DNA of 64,000 nt from Neobacillus niacini (GTDB lineage: Bacteria > Bacillota > Bacilli > Bacillales > Cytobacillaceae): contig NZ_JACWFG010000016.1 of the NCBI RefSeq assembly GCF_019749295.1, positions 27,392-91,391 of the forward strand, in the 5' to 3' direction. The notes beneath the pieces are model-generated. The model did not search any database and was not told the DNA's origin. It saw nothing but the letters and a program-made list of their open reading frames with translations. Shown here one piece after another: positions 53,048-62,127 of this stretch. Position 1 is the first letter of the stretch. Every line of letters starts with the position of its first letter. Both the position numbers and the translations under genes were made by a program.

Positions 53048-54997
53048 ATGAATCGGATTTTCCGTAATACCATCTTTTATTTATTGATATTTTTAGTCAT
53101 AATTGGCGTGGTTAGCTTCTTTAATGGCAGCAACGAACCTACGGACAACATTTCTTATAATGAGTTTGTAACTCATTTAGAAAAAAATGAAGTCGATGAA
53201 TTTTCTATGCAGCCTGAACGTGGTGTTTTTGAAGTTCGGGGGAAGTTTGAAAAAGAGGTAAAAGAGGGCAAGAACTTTTTAACATACGTTCCAAACAGTG
53301 AAAAAATCTTAGAGCGTATTGATGCGGCAGGTTCAAAGGTAGAAGTAATGCCTGCGAAGGAAACTAGTGGATGGGTAACATTCTTTACTTCCATCATTCC
53401 ATTTGTAATCATCTTTATCCTATTCTTCTTCTTATTAAACCAGGCTCAAGGCGGCGGCAGCCGTGTTATGAACTTTGGTAAGAGTAAAGCTAAGCTTTAT
53501 AACGATGACAAGAAGAAGGCACGTTTTAAGGATGTTGCTGGTGCAGACGAAGAGAAACAAGAATTAGTCGAAGTGGTAGAATTCCTTAAGGACCCTAGAA
53601 AATTTGCGGAACTTGGCGCCCGTATTCCAAAAGGAGTACTTCTTGTGGGTCCTCCAGGTACAGGTAAAACTTTACTTGCACGTGCAGTAGCAGGTGAAGC
53701 TGGTGTTCCTTTCTTCTCTATCAGCGGTTCTGACTTCGTTGAAATGTTTGTTGGGGTCGGTGCATCCCGTGTACGTGATTTATTTGAAAATGCTAAGAAA
53801 AATGCTCCATGTATCATTTTTATTGATGAAATCGACGCCGTTGGACGTCAACGTGGCGCAGGTTTAGGCGGCGGACACGATGAACGTGAACAAACCTTGA
53901 ACCAATTATTAGTTGAAATGGATGGGTTCGGTGCAAACGAAGGAATCATCATTATTGCTGCAACCAACCGTCCAGATATCCTGGATCCTGCGTTATTACG
54001 TCCAGGACGTTTTGACCGTCAAATTACGGTTGACCGTCCAGATGTTAATGGTCGTGAGGCAGTCTTAAGAGTACATGCAAAGAATAAACCGTTAGATGAA
54101 TCGGTTAATTTGAAAAATATAGCTATGCGAACACCTGGTTTTTCTGGTGCAGACTTAGAAAACCTATTAAATGAGGCTGCTTTAGTGGCTGCGCGTCAGA
54201 ATAAGAAAAAGGTTGACATGGAAGATATTGATGAGGCAACTGACAGGGTAATTGCCGGTCCTGCTAAAAAGACTCGTGTCATTTCTGAAAAAGAACGCCG
54301 AATCGTTGCTTTCCATGAAGGCGGACATACAGTAATTGGCTTAATTCTTAATGAAGCCGATATGGTGCATAAGGTTACTATTGTACCTCGTGGTCAAGCG
54401 GGTGGATATGCTGTTATGCTTCCAAGAGAAGACCGTTACTTTATGACAAAACCAGAATTACTAGATAAAATTGTTGGTTTATTGGGCGGCCGTGTAGCAG
54501 AAGAAATCGTCTTTGGTGAAGTAAGCACCGGAGCACATAACGATTTCCAACGTGCAACAGGAATTGCCCGCAAAATGGTAACTGAATATGGTATGAGTGA
54601 TAAACTTGGAGTAGGACAGTTTGGGCAAGCTTCAGGCGGTCAGGTATTCTTGGGACGTGACATTCACAATGAACAAAATTACTCTGATGCGATTGCCTTT
54701 GAAATCGACTTAGAAATTCAACGGATTCTTAAAGAATCTTATGAAAGAGCTAAAAAGATACTAACAGAAAATCGTGATAAGCTTGATCTAATCGCTAAGA
54801 CTCTTCTTGAAGTCGAAACACTTAATGCAGAACAAATTGAGTACTTGATTGAAAATGGACGCATGCCGGAGTCCGCGGCTGAGCTAGAAGGATTTAAACC
54901 AGTGGATACAAAAAAGACAGATGATGTAAAAGTTAATATCAGCACGAAGAAGGATGAAGAATCAACGGGTCAGCCTTCTGAAACTGAAGATAAGTAG
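53048..54997 (+). CDS. ftsH: ATP-dependent zinc metalloprotease FtsH
   Basis: This is a 649-residue membrane AAA protease. Two membrane segments (about 6-24 and 112-132) flank an external loop. The AAA domain has LLVGPPGTGKTLLARAVAGE, IIFIDEIDAVGRQRG and the arginine fingers RPGRFDRQ. The zinc protease site is HEGGH at 423-427; relatives usually have HEAGH. The C-terminal tail is acidic and variable. It degrades membrane and regulatory proteins and supports sporulation in Bacillus. GGGAGGAGG precedes the ATG. Confidence 0.97.
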   Translation: MNRIFRNTIFYLLIFLVIIGVVSFFNGSNEPTDNISYNEFVTHLEKNEVDEFSMQPERGVFEVRGKFEKEVKEGKNFLTYVPNSEKILERIDAAGSKVEVMPAKETSGWVTFFTSIIPFVIIFILFFFLLNQAQGGGSRVMNFGKSKAKLYNDDKKKARFKDVAGADEEKQELVEVVEFLKDPRKFAELGARIPKGVLLVGPPGTGKTLLARAVAGEAGVPFFSISGSDFVEMFVGVGASRVRDLFENAKKNAPCIIFIDEIDAVGRQRGAGLGGGHDEREQTLNQLLVEMDGFGANEGIIIIAATNRPDILDPALLRPGRFDRQITVDRPDVNGREAVLRVHAKNKPLDESVNLKNIAMRTPGFSGADLENLLNEAALVAARQNKKKVDMEDIDEATDRVIAGPAKKTRVISEKERRIVAFHEGGHTVIGLILNEADMVHKVTIVPRGQAGGYAVMLPREDRYFMTKPELLDKIVGLLGGRVAEEIVFGEVSTGAHNDFQRATGIARKMVTEYGMSDKLGVGQFGQASGGQVFLGRDIHNEQNYSDAIAFEIDLEIQRILKESYERAKKILTENRDKLDLIAKTLLEVETLNAEQIEYLIENGRMPESAAELEGFKPVDTKKTDDVKVNISTKKDEESTGQPSETEDK

Positions 54998-55005
54998 ATA
55001 TTTTA

Positions 55006-55036
55006 AAAAAGAGTGCTTATAAAAGCACTCTTTTTT
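55006..55036 (+). terminator. ftsH terminator
   Basis: AAAAGAGTGCTT pairs with AAGCACTCTTTT around a four-base loop, with flanking A and T runs. Confidence 0.9.
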
Positions 55037-55104
55037 CACGATAAAATGTAATTATGATATGATGTTTGCAGACCCAAGAAAAATCAGAAAAGTGAGTGAT
55101 TCTT

Positions 55105-55887
55105 TTGATTTTCGTATTTGACGTAGGAAATACAAATACTGTTTTAGGTGTATACAAAGGGGAAGAGCTTAAATATCATTGGCGTATAGAAACTAACCGT
55201 AACCGCACTGAGGATGAGTTTGGGATGGTTATCAAATCGCTTTTTGATGCTTCAGGACTTTCTTTTTCTCAAATAGATGGGATTATTATTTCATCTGTTG
55301 TTCCGCCTATTATGTTTGCCTTAGAAAGAATGTGCAAAAAATACTTCCATCTCAGTCCATTGGTTGTAGGCCCAGGGATAAAAACAGGACTTAATATTAA
55401 ATATGAAAACCCGAGAGAGGTAGGGGCTGACCGCATTGTTAATGCAGTTGCTGCTATCCATGAATATGGAAGTCCGTTGATTATCGTTGATTTTGGTACA
55501 GCGACGACCTATTGCTACATCAATGAACAACGTCAATATATGGGCGGGGCAATTGCGCCGGGAATCGGTATCTCAACAGAGGCATTATACTCAAAGGCGG
55601 CAAAACTGCCTAGAATTGAAATTGCTCAGCCTGAAGCGGTAATTGGAAAAAATACCGTTTCAGCCATGCAGGCGGGAATTGTTTATGGATATGTGGGTCA
55701 AGTTGAGGGAATTGTTAAAAGGATGATTGACCAAAGTGAACAAAAACCGACAGTCATCGCGACTGGAGGATTATCTTCTTTAATAGCCAAAGAATCTAAA
55801 ATTATTGATATTGTCGATCCATTTTTAACTTTAAAAGGATTACAGCTAATCTATAAGCGAAATATGGAGAATATAAGAAATGCGTAG
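55105..55887 (+). CDS. coaX: Type III pantothenate kinase
   Basis: The 260-residue ASKHA-fold kinase does the first step of coenzyme A synthesis. FDVGNTNTVLGVY is the phosphate-binding motif. VGADRIVNAVAA, VDFGTATTYCYI and YMGGAIAPGI are family signatures. TTG at 55105 gives the usual N-terminus; GTG at 55096 is also in frame and the ribosome binding site is weak. The stop codon lies at the very edge of the long structured repeat, which may have supplied the last residues. Confidence 0.95.
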   Translation: MIFVFDVGNTNTVLGVYKGEELKYHWRIETNRNRTEDEFGMVIKSLFDASGLSFSQIDGIIISSVVPPIMFALERMCKKYFHLSPLVVGPGIKTGLNIKYENPREVGADRIVNAVAAIHEYGSPLIIVDFGTATTYCYINEQRQYMGGAIAPGIGISTEALYSKAAKLPRIEIAQPEAVIGKNTVSAMQAGIVYGYVGQVEGIVKRMIDQSEQKPTVIATGGLSSLIAKESKIIDIVDPFLTLKGLQLIYKRNMENIRNA

Positions 55888-55997
55888 GGCGCCTGCCCAT
55901 CGGCGACAGGCATAAGACGAGCCGGCTAGAAGGTTGGTTTTTACCTTCTTGACGGATTGGCTTAGACCTAAGAGCCGATGGCGCCCGAAGCTAGACA
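55888..55997. repeat. Full-length copy C of dispersed structured repeat
   Basis: The 110-base element lies between coaX and hslO. The ends pair: GGGCGCC with GGCGCCC (one strand of which starts at the coaX stop), and ATCGGC with GCCGAT. Inside, AGAAGGT and ACCTTCT form a hairpin, and AAGACGAGCC faces GGCTTAGACC. It ends GAAGCTAGACA, as do the two short copies. The overall fold is a long branched hairpin. No open frame. Confidence 0.8.
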
Positions 55998-56030
55998 ATA
56001 AAAGAGTAGCAACTAGAAAGGAGTTACATA

Positions 56031-56909
56031 ATGAATGATTATCTTGTGAAAGCTTTGGCTTATGACGGTCAAATTCGTGCTTATGCAGTACGTACGACTG
56101 AAGTTGTTTCTGAAGCACAGCGTCGACACGGAACATGGCGTACAGCCTCTGCGGCTCTAGGACGTTCCCTAACTGCTGGAGTTATGATGGGAGCGATGTT
56201 AAAGGGGGAGGACAAACTAACCATTAAAATCGATGGCGGCGGACCAATTGGTGTGATTTTAGTCGATAGTAATGCAAAAGGTGATGTGCGCGGCTATGTT
56301 TCAAATCCGCAAGTTGATTTTGAGGCGAATGAACATGGCAAGTTAGATGTACGCCGCGCGGTGGGTACTGATGGTACACTATCTGTCGTTAAGGATACAG
56401 GGCTTCGAGATTTCTTCTCGGGTCTAGTACCAATTGTCTCTGGAGAATTAGGGGAAGACTTCACCTACTACTTTGCCACATCAGAACAGGTGCCTTCCTC
56501 AGTTGGAGTAGGTGTCTTGGTGAATCCGGATGATACCATCCTAGCAGCAGGCGGATTTATTTTTCAATTAATGCCGGGAATTAAGGACGAGACTATCACT
56601 AAGATAGAAGAACGCTTAAAAACCATACCTCCAATTTCGAAACTAGTTAAACAAGGCCTCTCTCCAGAAGAAATATTGGAAGAGCTGTTTGGGAAGGAAC
56701 AGGTTAATTTCCTAGAAACCATGCCTGTTCAATTTAAGTGTGTTTGTTCAAAAAATCGTTTTGCAGATGCAATTGTCGGTTTAGGTCAAGGTGAAATTGA
56801 AGCTATGATTGTTGAAGATGGACAGGCAGAAGCTCATTGTCATTTCTGCAATGAAAAATATCTTTTTACCAAAGAAGAATTAGAGGAGCTAAAAAGTCAG
56901 GCAAAATAG
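56031..56909 (+). CDS. hslO: Redox-regulated chaperone Hsp33
   Basis: The 292-residue holdase is activated by oxidative unfolding. The N-terminal domain has AYDGQIRAYAVRTTE and IKIDGGGPIGVIL. The C-terminal zinc-binding redox switch has CVCS and CHFC, the four cysteines expected. AAAGGAG precedes the ATG. A foldase gene and cysK follow, giving a redox/thiol theme as in B. subtilis hslO-yacD-cysK. Confidence 0.96.
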   Translation: MNDYLVKALAYDGQIRAYAVRTTEVVSEAQRRHGTWRTASAALGRSLTAGVMMGAMLKGEDKLTIKIDGGGPIGVILVDSNAKGDVRGYVSNPQVDFEANEHGKLDVRRAVGTDGTLSVVKDTGLRDFFSGLVPIVSGELGEDFTYYFATSEQVPSSVGVGVLVNPDDTILAAGGFIFQLMPGIKDETITKIEERLKTIPPISKLVKQGLSPEEILEELFGKEQVNFLETMPVQFKCVCSKNRFADAIVGLGQGEIEAMIVEDGQAEAHCHFCNEKYLFTKEELEELKSQAK

Positions 56910-56930
56910 AAAACACAGGGGGAGGAGTTT

Positions 56931-57815
56931 TTGAGACGAAAGCAGCTTTGGATCGTTATTGCAGCGCTTATTTTACTGAACTGTCTAACGATTGTCTTTT
57001 TCCTTTCTAAAGTGAGAGATACAATTAATGATGAAGTCGTTGCAACTGTGGGGAAAAGTGAAATAACAAGGCAAGAATGGCTTAATGAGTTAGAGTCTCG
57101 ATATGGAAAAGATGTACTTAGAGATATGATTGATCAAAAGGTTATAGCGGAAATGGCCGCAAAATATAAAATTAAGGTTTCTGAGGAAGATGTCGACCGC
57201 GAATATAGGATTCTTCAAACTACATACAGTTCACCCAGTGAGAACACAAAGACCAATGAAAAGAAGTGGAAAGAACATATTCGTAATAGTCTTCTTCATG
57301 ATGAAATACTCACTAGGGATGTTAAAGTTTCCGAGAAAGAAATGAAGGCCTATTTTGAAAAAAACAAGGAATTTTTTTCAATCCCTGCTGCCTATCATCT
57401 ATCACATATTGTTGTGAAAACAAGTACCGAAGCAGAAGAAACACTCAAAGAGCTATCACAAGGATCTAGTTTTTCAGCACTAGCGATGGAACGATCGATT
57501 GAGGAGTTTTCTGCTAATGAAGGCGGAGACATTGGATTTATCTTTGAAGGAGAAGAACGGTATCCTACTGAATATCTAAAAGCCGCAAAGGATCTAAAAG
57601 AAGGTACTTGGAGTGACCCAGTCAAAGTTGAACAAGGCTATGCCATCGTAAAGCTTGAAGGGAAAATTAAGGGAAAAGAGTATTCTTATGAAGATGTAAA
57701 GCAGCAAATTCGAAGAGAAATGGCACTAGAGCAAATGAAGACCTCAGCCACAACCACAACCTTCTGGGAAGAAATGAAGGTAGAATGGTTTTATGGAAAT
57801 AAAGACATAAACTGA
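56931..57815 (+). CDS. yacD: PpiC-type peptidyl-prolyl isomerase, membrane anchored (YacD)
   Basis: The 294-residue PrsA/SurA-like protein has an N-terminal membrane segment (about 5-27). The LLNC sequence is not a good lipobox, so anchoring by the segment is likelier than lipidation. A SurA-N-like helical part is followed by a parvulin domain (YHLSHIVVKTSTEAEE, FSALAMERSIEEFSANEGGD). It probably helps fold exported proteins. TTG at 56931 follows GGGGGAGGAG. Confidence 0.9.
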   Translation: MRRKQLWIVIAALILLNCLTIVFFLSKVRDTINDEVVATVGKSEITRQEWLNELESRYGKDVLRDMIDQKVIAEMAAKYKIKVSEEDVDREYRILQTTYSSPSENTKTNEKKWKEHIRNSLLHDEILTRDVKVSEKEMKAYFEKNKEFFSIPAAYHLSHIVVKTSTEAEETLKELSQGSSFSALAMERSIEEFSANEGGDIGFIFEGEERYPTEYLKAAKDLKEGTWSDPVKVEQGYAIVKLEGKIKGKEYSYEDVKQQIRREMALEQMKTSATTTTFWEEMKVEWFYGNKDIN

Positions 57816-57821
57816 GATAAG

Positions 57822-57850
57822 CACAGAATAACTTTCTGTGTTTTTATTTT
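57822..57850 (+). terminator. yacD terminator
   Basis: CACAGAA (57822-57828) pairs with TTCTGTG (57834-57840), followed by TTTTTATTTT. Confidence 0.75.
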
Positions 57851-57936
57851 AAATTGAGAAGAAGTAAAATTGATAAATTTGGGAATTTCGTACTGCAAAG
57901 TGGTTGACAAAACTAGTAGAAAGCTGATAAGTTTAT

Positions 57937-57970
57937 TATAATACCAATAAAAATACTCGGAATTAAGAAA
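57937..57970 (+). promoter_or_regulatory. Candidate cysK control region
   Basis: TATAAT at 57937-57942 is a probable -10. It overlaps ATACCAAT (57940-57947), with CGGAATT downstream, which loosely resembles a CymR operator. A TTGACA at 57904 is too far upstream to pair with this -10. Confidence 0.35.
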
Positions 57971-57981
57971 GAGGTGCTCTA

Positions 57982-58908
57982 ATGGTACGTGTAGCAAATT
58001 CAGTTGCAGAATTAGTTGGTCAAACTCCTATTGTAAAATTAAACAGATTAGTAGATGAAAACAGTGCAGAGGTGTTTTTAAAGCTTGAATACTTCAACCC
58101 TGGAAGCAGTGTAAAAGACCGTATTGCTTTGGCCATGATTGAAGCAGCAGAAGAAAAGGGTTTAATTAAGCCTGGTGTTGATACGATTATTGAGCCTACT
58201 AGCGGAAATACAGGTATTGGTTTGGCCATGATTGCAGCAGCTAAAGGATACAAGGCGATTTTTGTTATGCCTGAAACAATGAGTTTGGAAAGAAGGAACT
58301 TGCTTCGTGCGTATGGTGCAGAGCTAGTTCTTACACCTGGTCCTGAAGGAATGAAGGGTGCTATTGCTAAAGCGAATGCACTAGCTTCTGAAAATGGATA
58401 CTTTGTACCGCAGCAATTCGAAAATGAAGCAAATCCTGAAGTACACCGTAAGACTACTGGTAAGGAAATAGTAGAACAAATGGATCAACTTGATGCATTT
58501 ATTTCCGGTATCGGTACTGGTGGTACCATTACTGGTGCGGGTGAAGTTCTTCGTGAGAAGTTCCAAAATGTAAAAATATATGCAGTAGAGCCTACTGATT
58601 CACCGGTATTATCAGGTGGTAAACCAGGTCCACACAAGATTCAAGGAATTGGTGCAGGGTTTGTTCCTGCTGTTTTAAATACAGAAGTATATGATGAAGT
58701 TATTCAAATTGCTGCAGAAGAAGCTTTTGAAGCTTCACGCCGTGCGGCTAGGGAAGAAGGAATTCTTGGAGGAATTTCTTCTGGTGCAGCTATTGCAGCA
58801 GCCCTAAAAGTAGCTAAAGAACTAGGAAAAGGTAAAAAAGTACTTGCGATTATCCCTGATAATGGAGAGCGTTATTTAAGTACACCTCTTTACCAATACG
58901 AAGGCTAA
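57982..58908 (+). CDS. cysK: Cysteine synthase A (O-acetylserine sulfhydrylase)
   Basis: The 308-residue PLP enzyme has Lys45 in NPGSSVKDRIA as the cofactor-binding lysine, the substrate loop PTSGNTGIGLAMIAAAKG, and the phosphate-binding GIGTGGTITGAG. It makes cysteine from O-acetylserine and sulfide; in B. subtilis CysK also acts with CymR to regulate sulfur genes. AAAGAGGTG precedes the ATG. A terminator follows, so the downstream folate genes are separate. Confidence 0.97.
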   Translation: MVRVANSVAELVGQTPIVKLNRLVDENSAEVFLKLEYFNPGSSVKDRIALAMIEAAEEKGLIKPGVDTIIEPTSGNTGIGLAMIAAAKGYKAIFVMPETMSLERRNLLRAYGAELVLTPGPEGMKGAIAKANALASENGYFVPQQFENEANPEVHRKTTGKEIVEQMDQLDAFISGIGTGGTITGAGEVLREKFQNVKIYAVEPTDSPVLSGGKPGPHKIQGIGAGFVPAVLNTEVYDEVIQIAAEEAFEASRRAAREEGILGGISSGAAIAAALKVAKELGKGKKVLAIIPDNGERYLSTPLYQYEG

Positions 58909-58918
58909 ATATAACTAA

Positions 58919-58957
58919 TGAGGGGTTTAGGCATGATGCTAAGCCTCTTTTTTTTTT
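58919..58957 (+). terminator. cysK terminator
   Basis: GAGG, TTTAG and CAT pair imperfectly with ATG, CTAA and CCTC, followed by about ten T residues. Confidence 0.8.
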
Positions 58958-58985
58958 GCTTTAAAAAACCTTCTTCTTGTATGAT
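58956..58985 (+). promoter_or_regulatory. Candidate promoter of the folate operon
   Basis: TTGCTT, 18 bases, TATGAT, directly after the cysK terminator and 34 bases before the folP start. Confidence 0.55.
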
Positions 58986-59019
58986 ATAAGAAGTGAAAAA
59001 TACGCGGGAGGTATTTAAG

Positions 59020-59865
59020 ATGCATACATCTGTGAATTACAGTATTAAATGCGGACCACATCAGTTAGATCTTAGTAGGAAAACTTATATTATGGGGATT
59101 TTAAATACAACCCCCGATTCTTTCTCAGATGGGGGAAAATATAATACGATTGATCAGGCCATTGAGCATGCTAAGGAAATGGTTGAAAATGGTGCAGATA
59201 TCATTGATATTGGCGGTGAATCAACACGTCCAGGATATACAGTTATTTCTGAAGAGGAAGAGATTGACCGTATTGTCCCGATTATTGAAGCGATTTCTAA
59301 GCATGTTTCTGTTCCTATTTCAATCGATACATATAAAGCAAAGGTTGCTCAAAGAGCAATTGAAGCAGGCGCCCATATCATTAATGATATATGGGGAGCG
59401 AAAGCTGATGCTAAAATGGCAGCAGTTGCTGCAGAATACAATGTTCCTATTATCCTCATGCACAACCGGGATGATCGAAACTACTCTTTTTTCATAAGAG
59501 ACGTGTTAAATGATTTGTATGAGAGTATTAATATTGTAAAGCAAGCTGGAGTACGAGATGACCAGATTATTTTAGACCCAGGTATTGGCTTTGCTAAAGA
59601 TTTAAATGAGAACATTTTGATGATGCAAAACTTAGATATTTTAACATCCCTCGGCTACCCTGTCCTTTTAGGGACATCAAAAAAATCAATGATTGGACAA
59701 GCGCTCAACCTCCCGGTAAAAGAAAGAATGGAAGGGACTGGAGCAACGGTGTGCTATGGAATCCAAAAGGGATGTCAAATCATTCGCATACATGATGTGA
59801 AGGAAATGAGCAGAATGGCAAAAATGATGGATGTACTAATGGGGAAGGGTGTCAGCTTTGGATAA
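59020..59865 (+). CDS. folP: Dihydropteroate synthase
   Basis: The 281-residue TIM-barrel enzyme (sul) joins p-aminobenzoate to hydroxymethyl-dihydropterin diphosphate. GILNTTPDSFSDGGKY, DIGGESTRPGYT and DPGIGFAKDLNENI are the pterin- and pAB-binding loops. ATG at 59020 has GGGAGG eight bases upstream. It heads a folP-folB-folK-yazB-dusB run. The pABA synthesis genes that precede it in B. subtilis are not here. Confidence 0.96.
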   Translation: MHTSVNYSIKCGPHQLDLSRKTYIMGILNTTPDSFSDGGKYNTIDQAIEHAKEMVENGADIIDIGGESTRPGYTVISEEEEIDRIVPIIEAISKHVSVPISIDTYKAKVAQRAIEAGAHIINDIWGAKADAKMAAVAAEYNVPIILMHNRDDRNYSFFIRDVLNDLYESINIVKQAGVRDDQIILDPGIGFAKDLNENILMMQNLDILTSLGYPVLLGTSKKSMIGQALNLPVKERMEGTGATVCYGIQKGCQIIRIHDVKEMSRMAKMMDVLMGKGVSFG

Positions 59866-60217
59866 AATATATGTAAACCAAATGGAATTTTACGGGTACC
59901 ATGGTGTTTTTCCTGAGGAAACAAGACTTGGGCAGCGTTTTGTCGTTGATTTAATGGTGCTAATTGACTTGAAAAAAGCTGGCAAAAGTGATCAACTAGA
60001 GCATTCGGTAAATTACGGCGAGTTATATCAGCTTTGTAAGGAAATTGTGGAAGGAAAACCTTTTAAACTAGTTGAAGCTGTTGCGGAAAGGATTGCAGAA
60101 ACTGTTCTAAAGCAGTTTTCTCTAGTTTCCGAAGTAACAATAAAAGTAATCAAACCAGATCCGCCAATCCCAGGTCATTATCGCTCCGTGGCAGTAGAGA
60201 TAACGAGGGGAAGATAG
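59858..60217 (+). CDS. folB: Dihydroneopterin aldolase
   Basis: The 119-residue tunnelling-fold enzyme splits dihydroneopterin to hydroxymethyl-dihydropterin and glycolaldehyde. MEFYGYHGVFPEE holds the pterin-binding Tyr/Gly-rich turn, LVEAVAERIA the substrate Glu region, and VIKPDPPIPGHY the conserved catalytic-Lys strand. TTG at 59858 inside the folP end gives the standard start (MDKIYVNQ); it follows GAAGGGTG. The overlap implies translational coupling. Confidence 0.95.
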   Translation: MDKIYVNQMEFYGYHGVFPEETRLGQRFVVDLMVLIDLKKAGKSDQLEHSVNYGELYQLCKEIVEGKPFKLVEAVAERIAETVLKQFSLVSEVTIKVIKPDPPIPGHYRSVAVEITRGR

Positions 60218-60219
60218 AA

Positions 60220-60747
60220 ATGGTAAATGTAGCATTTATTTCCCTTGGATCTAATATTGGAAACAGGTATGATTATTTATCGAAAGCCATTGAAAATCTT
60301 GCAAAACATTCAAAAATTCAGCTGGTAAATACCTCCTCTGTTTATGAAACGGATCCTGTTGGTTACGAGGAACAAGATTTATTCTTAAATATGGTGATTG
60401 AGGTTCATACAGAACTGAGTGCTAATGAACTTTTAGATCTATGTCTGAAACTTGAATTAGAGCTTGGAAGAAAAAGGGAAATAGTCTGGGGGCCAAGAAC
60501 AATTGACCTTGACATTCTCCTTTTTAACCAAGAAAATATAAAATCAGAGAAACTTATTATTCCGCATCCACGGATGCTTGAGCGGAATTTTGTCATGATT
60601 CCTTTGTCAGAGATTAAACCTGACATAATCATTCCAAATATAGAAAAACCACTTGATGCATGGATCAAAGAATTACCTAACAAAGAAGGAGTCCGAATAT
60701 GGAAGCGGAAAAATGGGGAAGACGTATTCGAGCCTATCGAAAGCTAA
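60220..60747 (+). CDS. folK: 2-amino-4-hydroxy-6-hydroxymethyldihydropteridine diphosphokinase
   Basis: The 175-residue HPPK transfers pyrophosphate from ATP to hydroxymethyl-dihydropterin, the step before FolP. SLGSNIGNR, ETDPVGYEEQDLFLNMV and WGPRTIDLDIL (two Mg-binding aspartates) are diagnostic, with PHPRMLERNFVM near the end. It starts two bases after folB. Its 3' end overlaps the yazB start by 49 bases. Confidence 0.96.
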   Translation: MVNVAFISLGSNIGNRYDYLSKAIENLAKHSKIQLVNTSSVYETDPVGYEEQDLFLNMVIEVHTELSANELLDLCLKLELELGRKREIVWGPRTIDLDILLFNQENIKSEKLIIPHPRMLERNFVMIPLSEIKPDIIIPNIEKPLDAWIKELPNKEGVRIWKRKNGEDVFEPIES

Positions 60748-60905
60748 AGGGATATACGCAGGAAAGCTTTTCGAAGGAACTTGGTGTTTCAGTATCTATT
60801 ATTGGTGAGATTGAAAGAGGAAATCGCCTGCCTACGGGTGAACTGCTAAAGAAAATCGGCCAAACCTTAAATATTACAATCGAGGAATTGTCACCAAATG
60901 ATTAG
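60699..60905 (+). CDS. yazB: XRE-family DNA-binding protein YazB
   Basis: This is a 68-residue single helix-turn-helix protein (RIRAYRKLKGYTQESFSKEL, SVSIIGEIERGNRLPTG). It starts within folK, AAGGAG at 60686-60691 being its ribosome binding site. It is conserved at this place in Bacillus folate operons, but its target is unknown. The overlap suggests it is always made with FolK. Confidence 0.9.
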   Translation: MEAEKWGRRIRAYRKLKGYTQESFSKELGVSVSIIGEIERGNRLPTGELLKKIGQTLNITIEELSPND

Positions 60906-60922
60906 ATGGGAGGGATACTCTT

Positions 60923-61921
60923 TTGTTGAAAATCGGCAATATTGAAATGAAGAATCAGGTCGTTTTAGCACCGATGGCTGGTGTGTGTAACTCTGCCTTC
61001 CGTCTAACGGTGAAAGAGTTCGGAGCTGGTTTAGTTTGTGCAGAGATGGTCAGCGATAAAGGAATTGTTTTAAAAAATGAAAAAACAATGAATATGCTTT
61101 ACATCGACGAACGTGAAAAACCATTAAGTCTTCAGATTTTTGGCGGTGAAAAGAAAACTCTTGTTGAAGCTGCGCAATTTGTAGATAAAAATACGAATGC
61201 TGATATTATCGATATCAATATGGGTTGTCCTGTTCCAAAAATCACAAAATGTGACGCTGGAGCGAAATGGCTTTTAGACCCAGATAAAATTTATGAAATG
61301 GTATCAGCTGTTGTAGAAGCTGTAGACAAACCAGTAACCGTTAAAATGCGTATGGGCTGGGATGAGGACCATATCTTTGCTGTCAAAAATGCACAGGCTG
61401 TAGAAAGAGCAGGCGGTTCAGCTGTTGCTCTTCATGGACGTACCCGTGTACAAATGTATGAAGGAAAAGCAAACTGGGACATTATTCGGGAAGTAAAGCA
61501 GTCTATAAACATCCCATTAATCGGTAATGGTGATGTACAATCTCCACAAGACGCGAAAAGAATGCTTGAAGAGACTGGCTGTGATGGAGTTATGATTGGC
61601 CGGGCTGCTCTAGGAAACCCATGGATGATTTACCGAACTGTACATTATCTAGAAACAGGTATATTAATGGATGAACCAACTGTTCGTGAAAAAATGGATG
61701 TATGCATTCTGCATCTTGACCGCTTAATTGCCCTTAAAAATGAAAATATTGCAGTACGTGAAATGCGTAAGCATGCTGCTTGGTATTTAAAAGGTGTACC
61801 AGGAAATGGATTAATAAGAAATGCTATTAATGAGTGTAATACTCGTGATGAATTAGTTGGTTTGTTAAATGGTTTAGCATCAGATGCAGAAGATGAAAAG
61901 AGCCAAGTGATTGTAGGATAA
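60923..61921 (+). CDS. dusB: tRNA-dihydrouridine synthase
   Basis: The 332-residue flavoenzyme (YacF) reduces uridines in tRNA to dihydrouridine. VVLAPMAGVCNSAFR, INMGCPVPKITKCDAGA with the catalytic Cys, and TVKMRMGW and ALHGRTRVQMYEG are the Dus signatures. It starts at TTG 60923 (or the next TTG) after GGGAGGG. It closes the folate run; a terminator follows. Confidence 0.95.
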   Translation: MLKIGNIEMKNQVVLAPMAGVCNSAFRLTVKEFGAGLVCAEMVSDKGIVLKNEKTMNMLYIDEREKPLSLQIFGGEKKTLVEAAQFVDKNTNADIIDINMGCPVPKITKCDAGAKWLLDPDKIYEMVSAVVEAVDKPVTVKMRMGWDEDHIFAVKNAQAVERAGGSAVALHGRTRVQMYEGKANWDIIREVKQSINIPLIGNGDVQSPQDAKRMLEETGCDGVMIGRAALGNPWMIYRTVHYLETGILMDEPTVREKMDVCILHLDRLIALKNENIAVREMRKHAAWYLKGVPGNGLIRNAINECNTRDELVGLLNGLASDAEDEKSQVIVG

Positions 61922-61969
61922 ATTTGACTTTACCTATAAGCTTTTCTATAATATTTTTATTTAATGAAC

Positions 61970-62000
61970 ACTGCCAGTAGATTAGCTGGCAGTTTTCTTT
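61970..62000 (+). terminator. Terminator after dusB
   Basis: ACTGCCAG (61970-61977) pairs with CTGGCAGT (61986-61993), followed by TTTCTTTT. Confidence 0.85.
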
Positions 62001-62127
62001 TATATTAATCTTTTTTGATGTCTGAATTGCTGAGATTGTGTAAAATAATAAAGTATGCATAAAAGTGAACTATTTAAGTGATTAAATGCTAGTTTACATA
62101 AAAAGAAGTAATTGGAGTTGATTAGGC

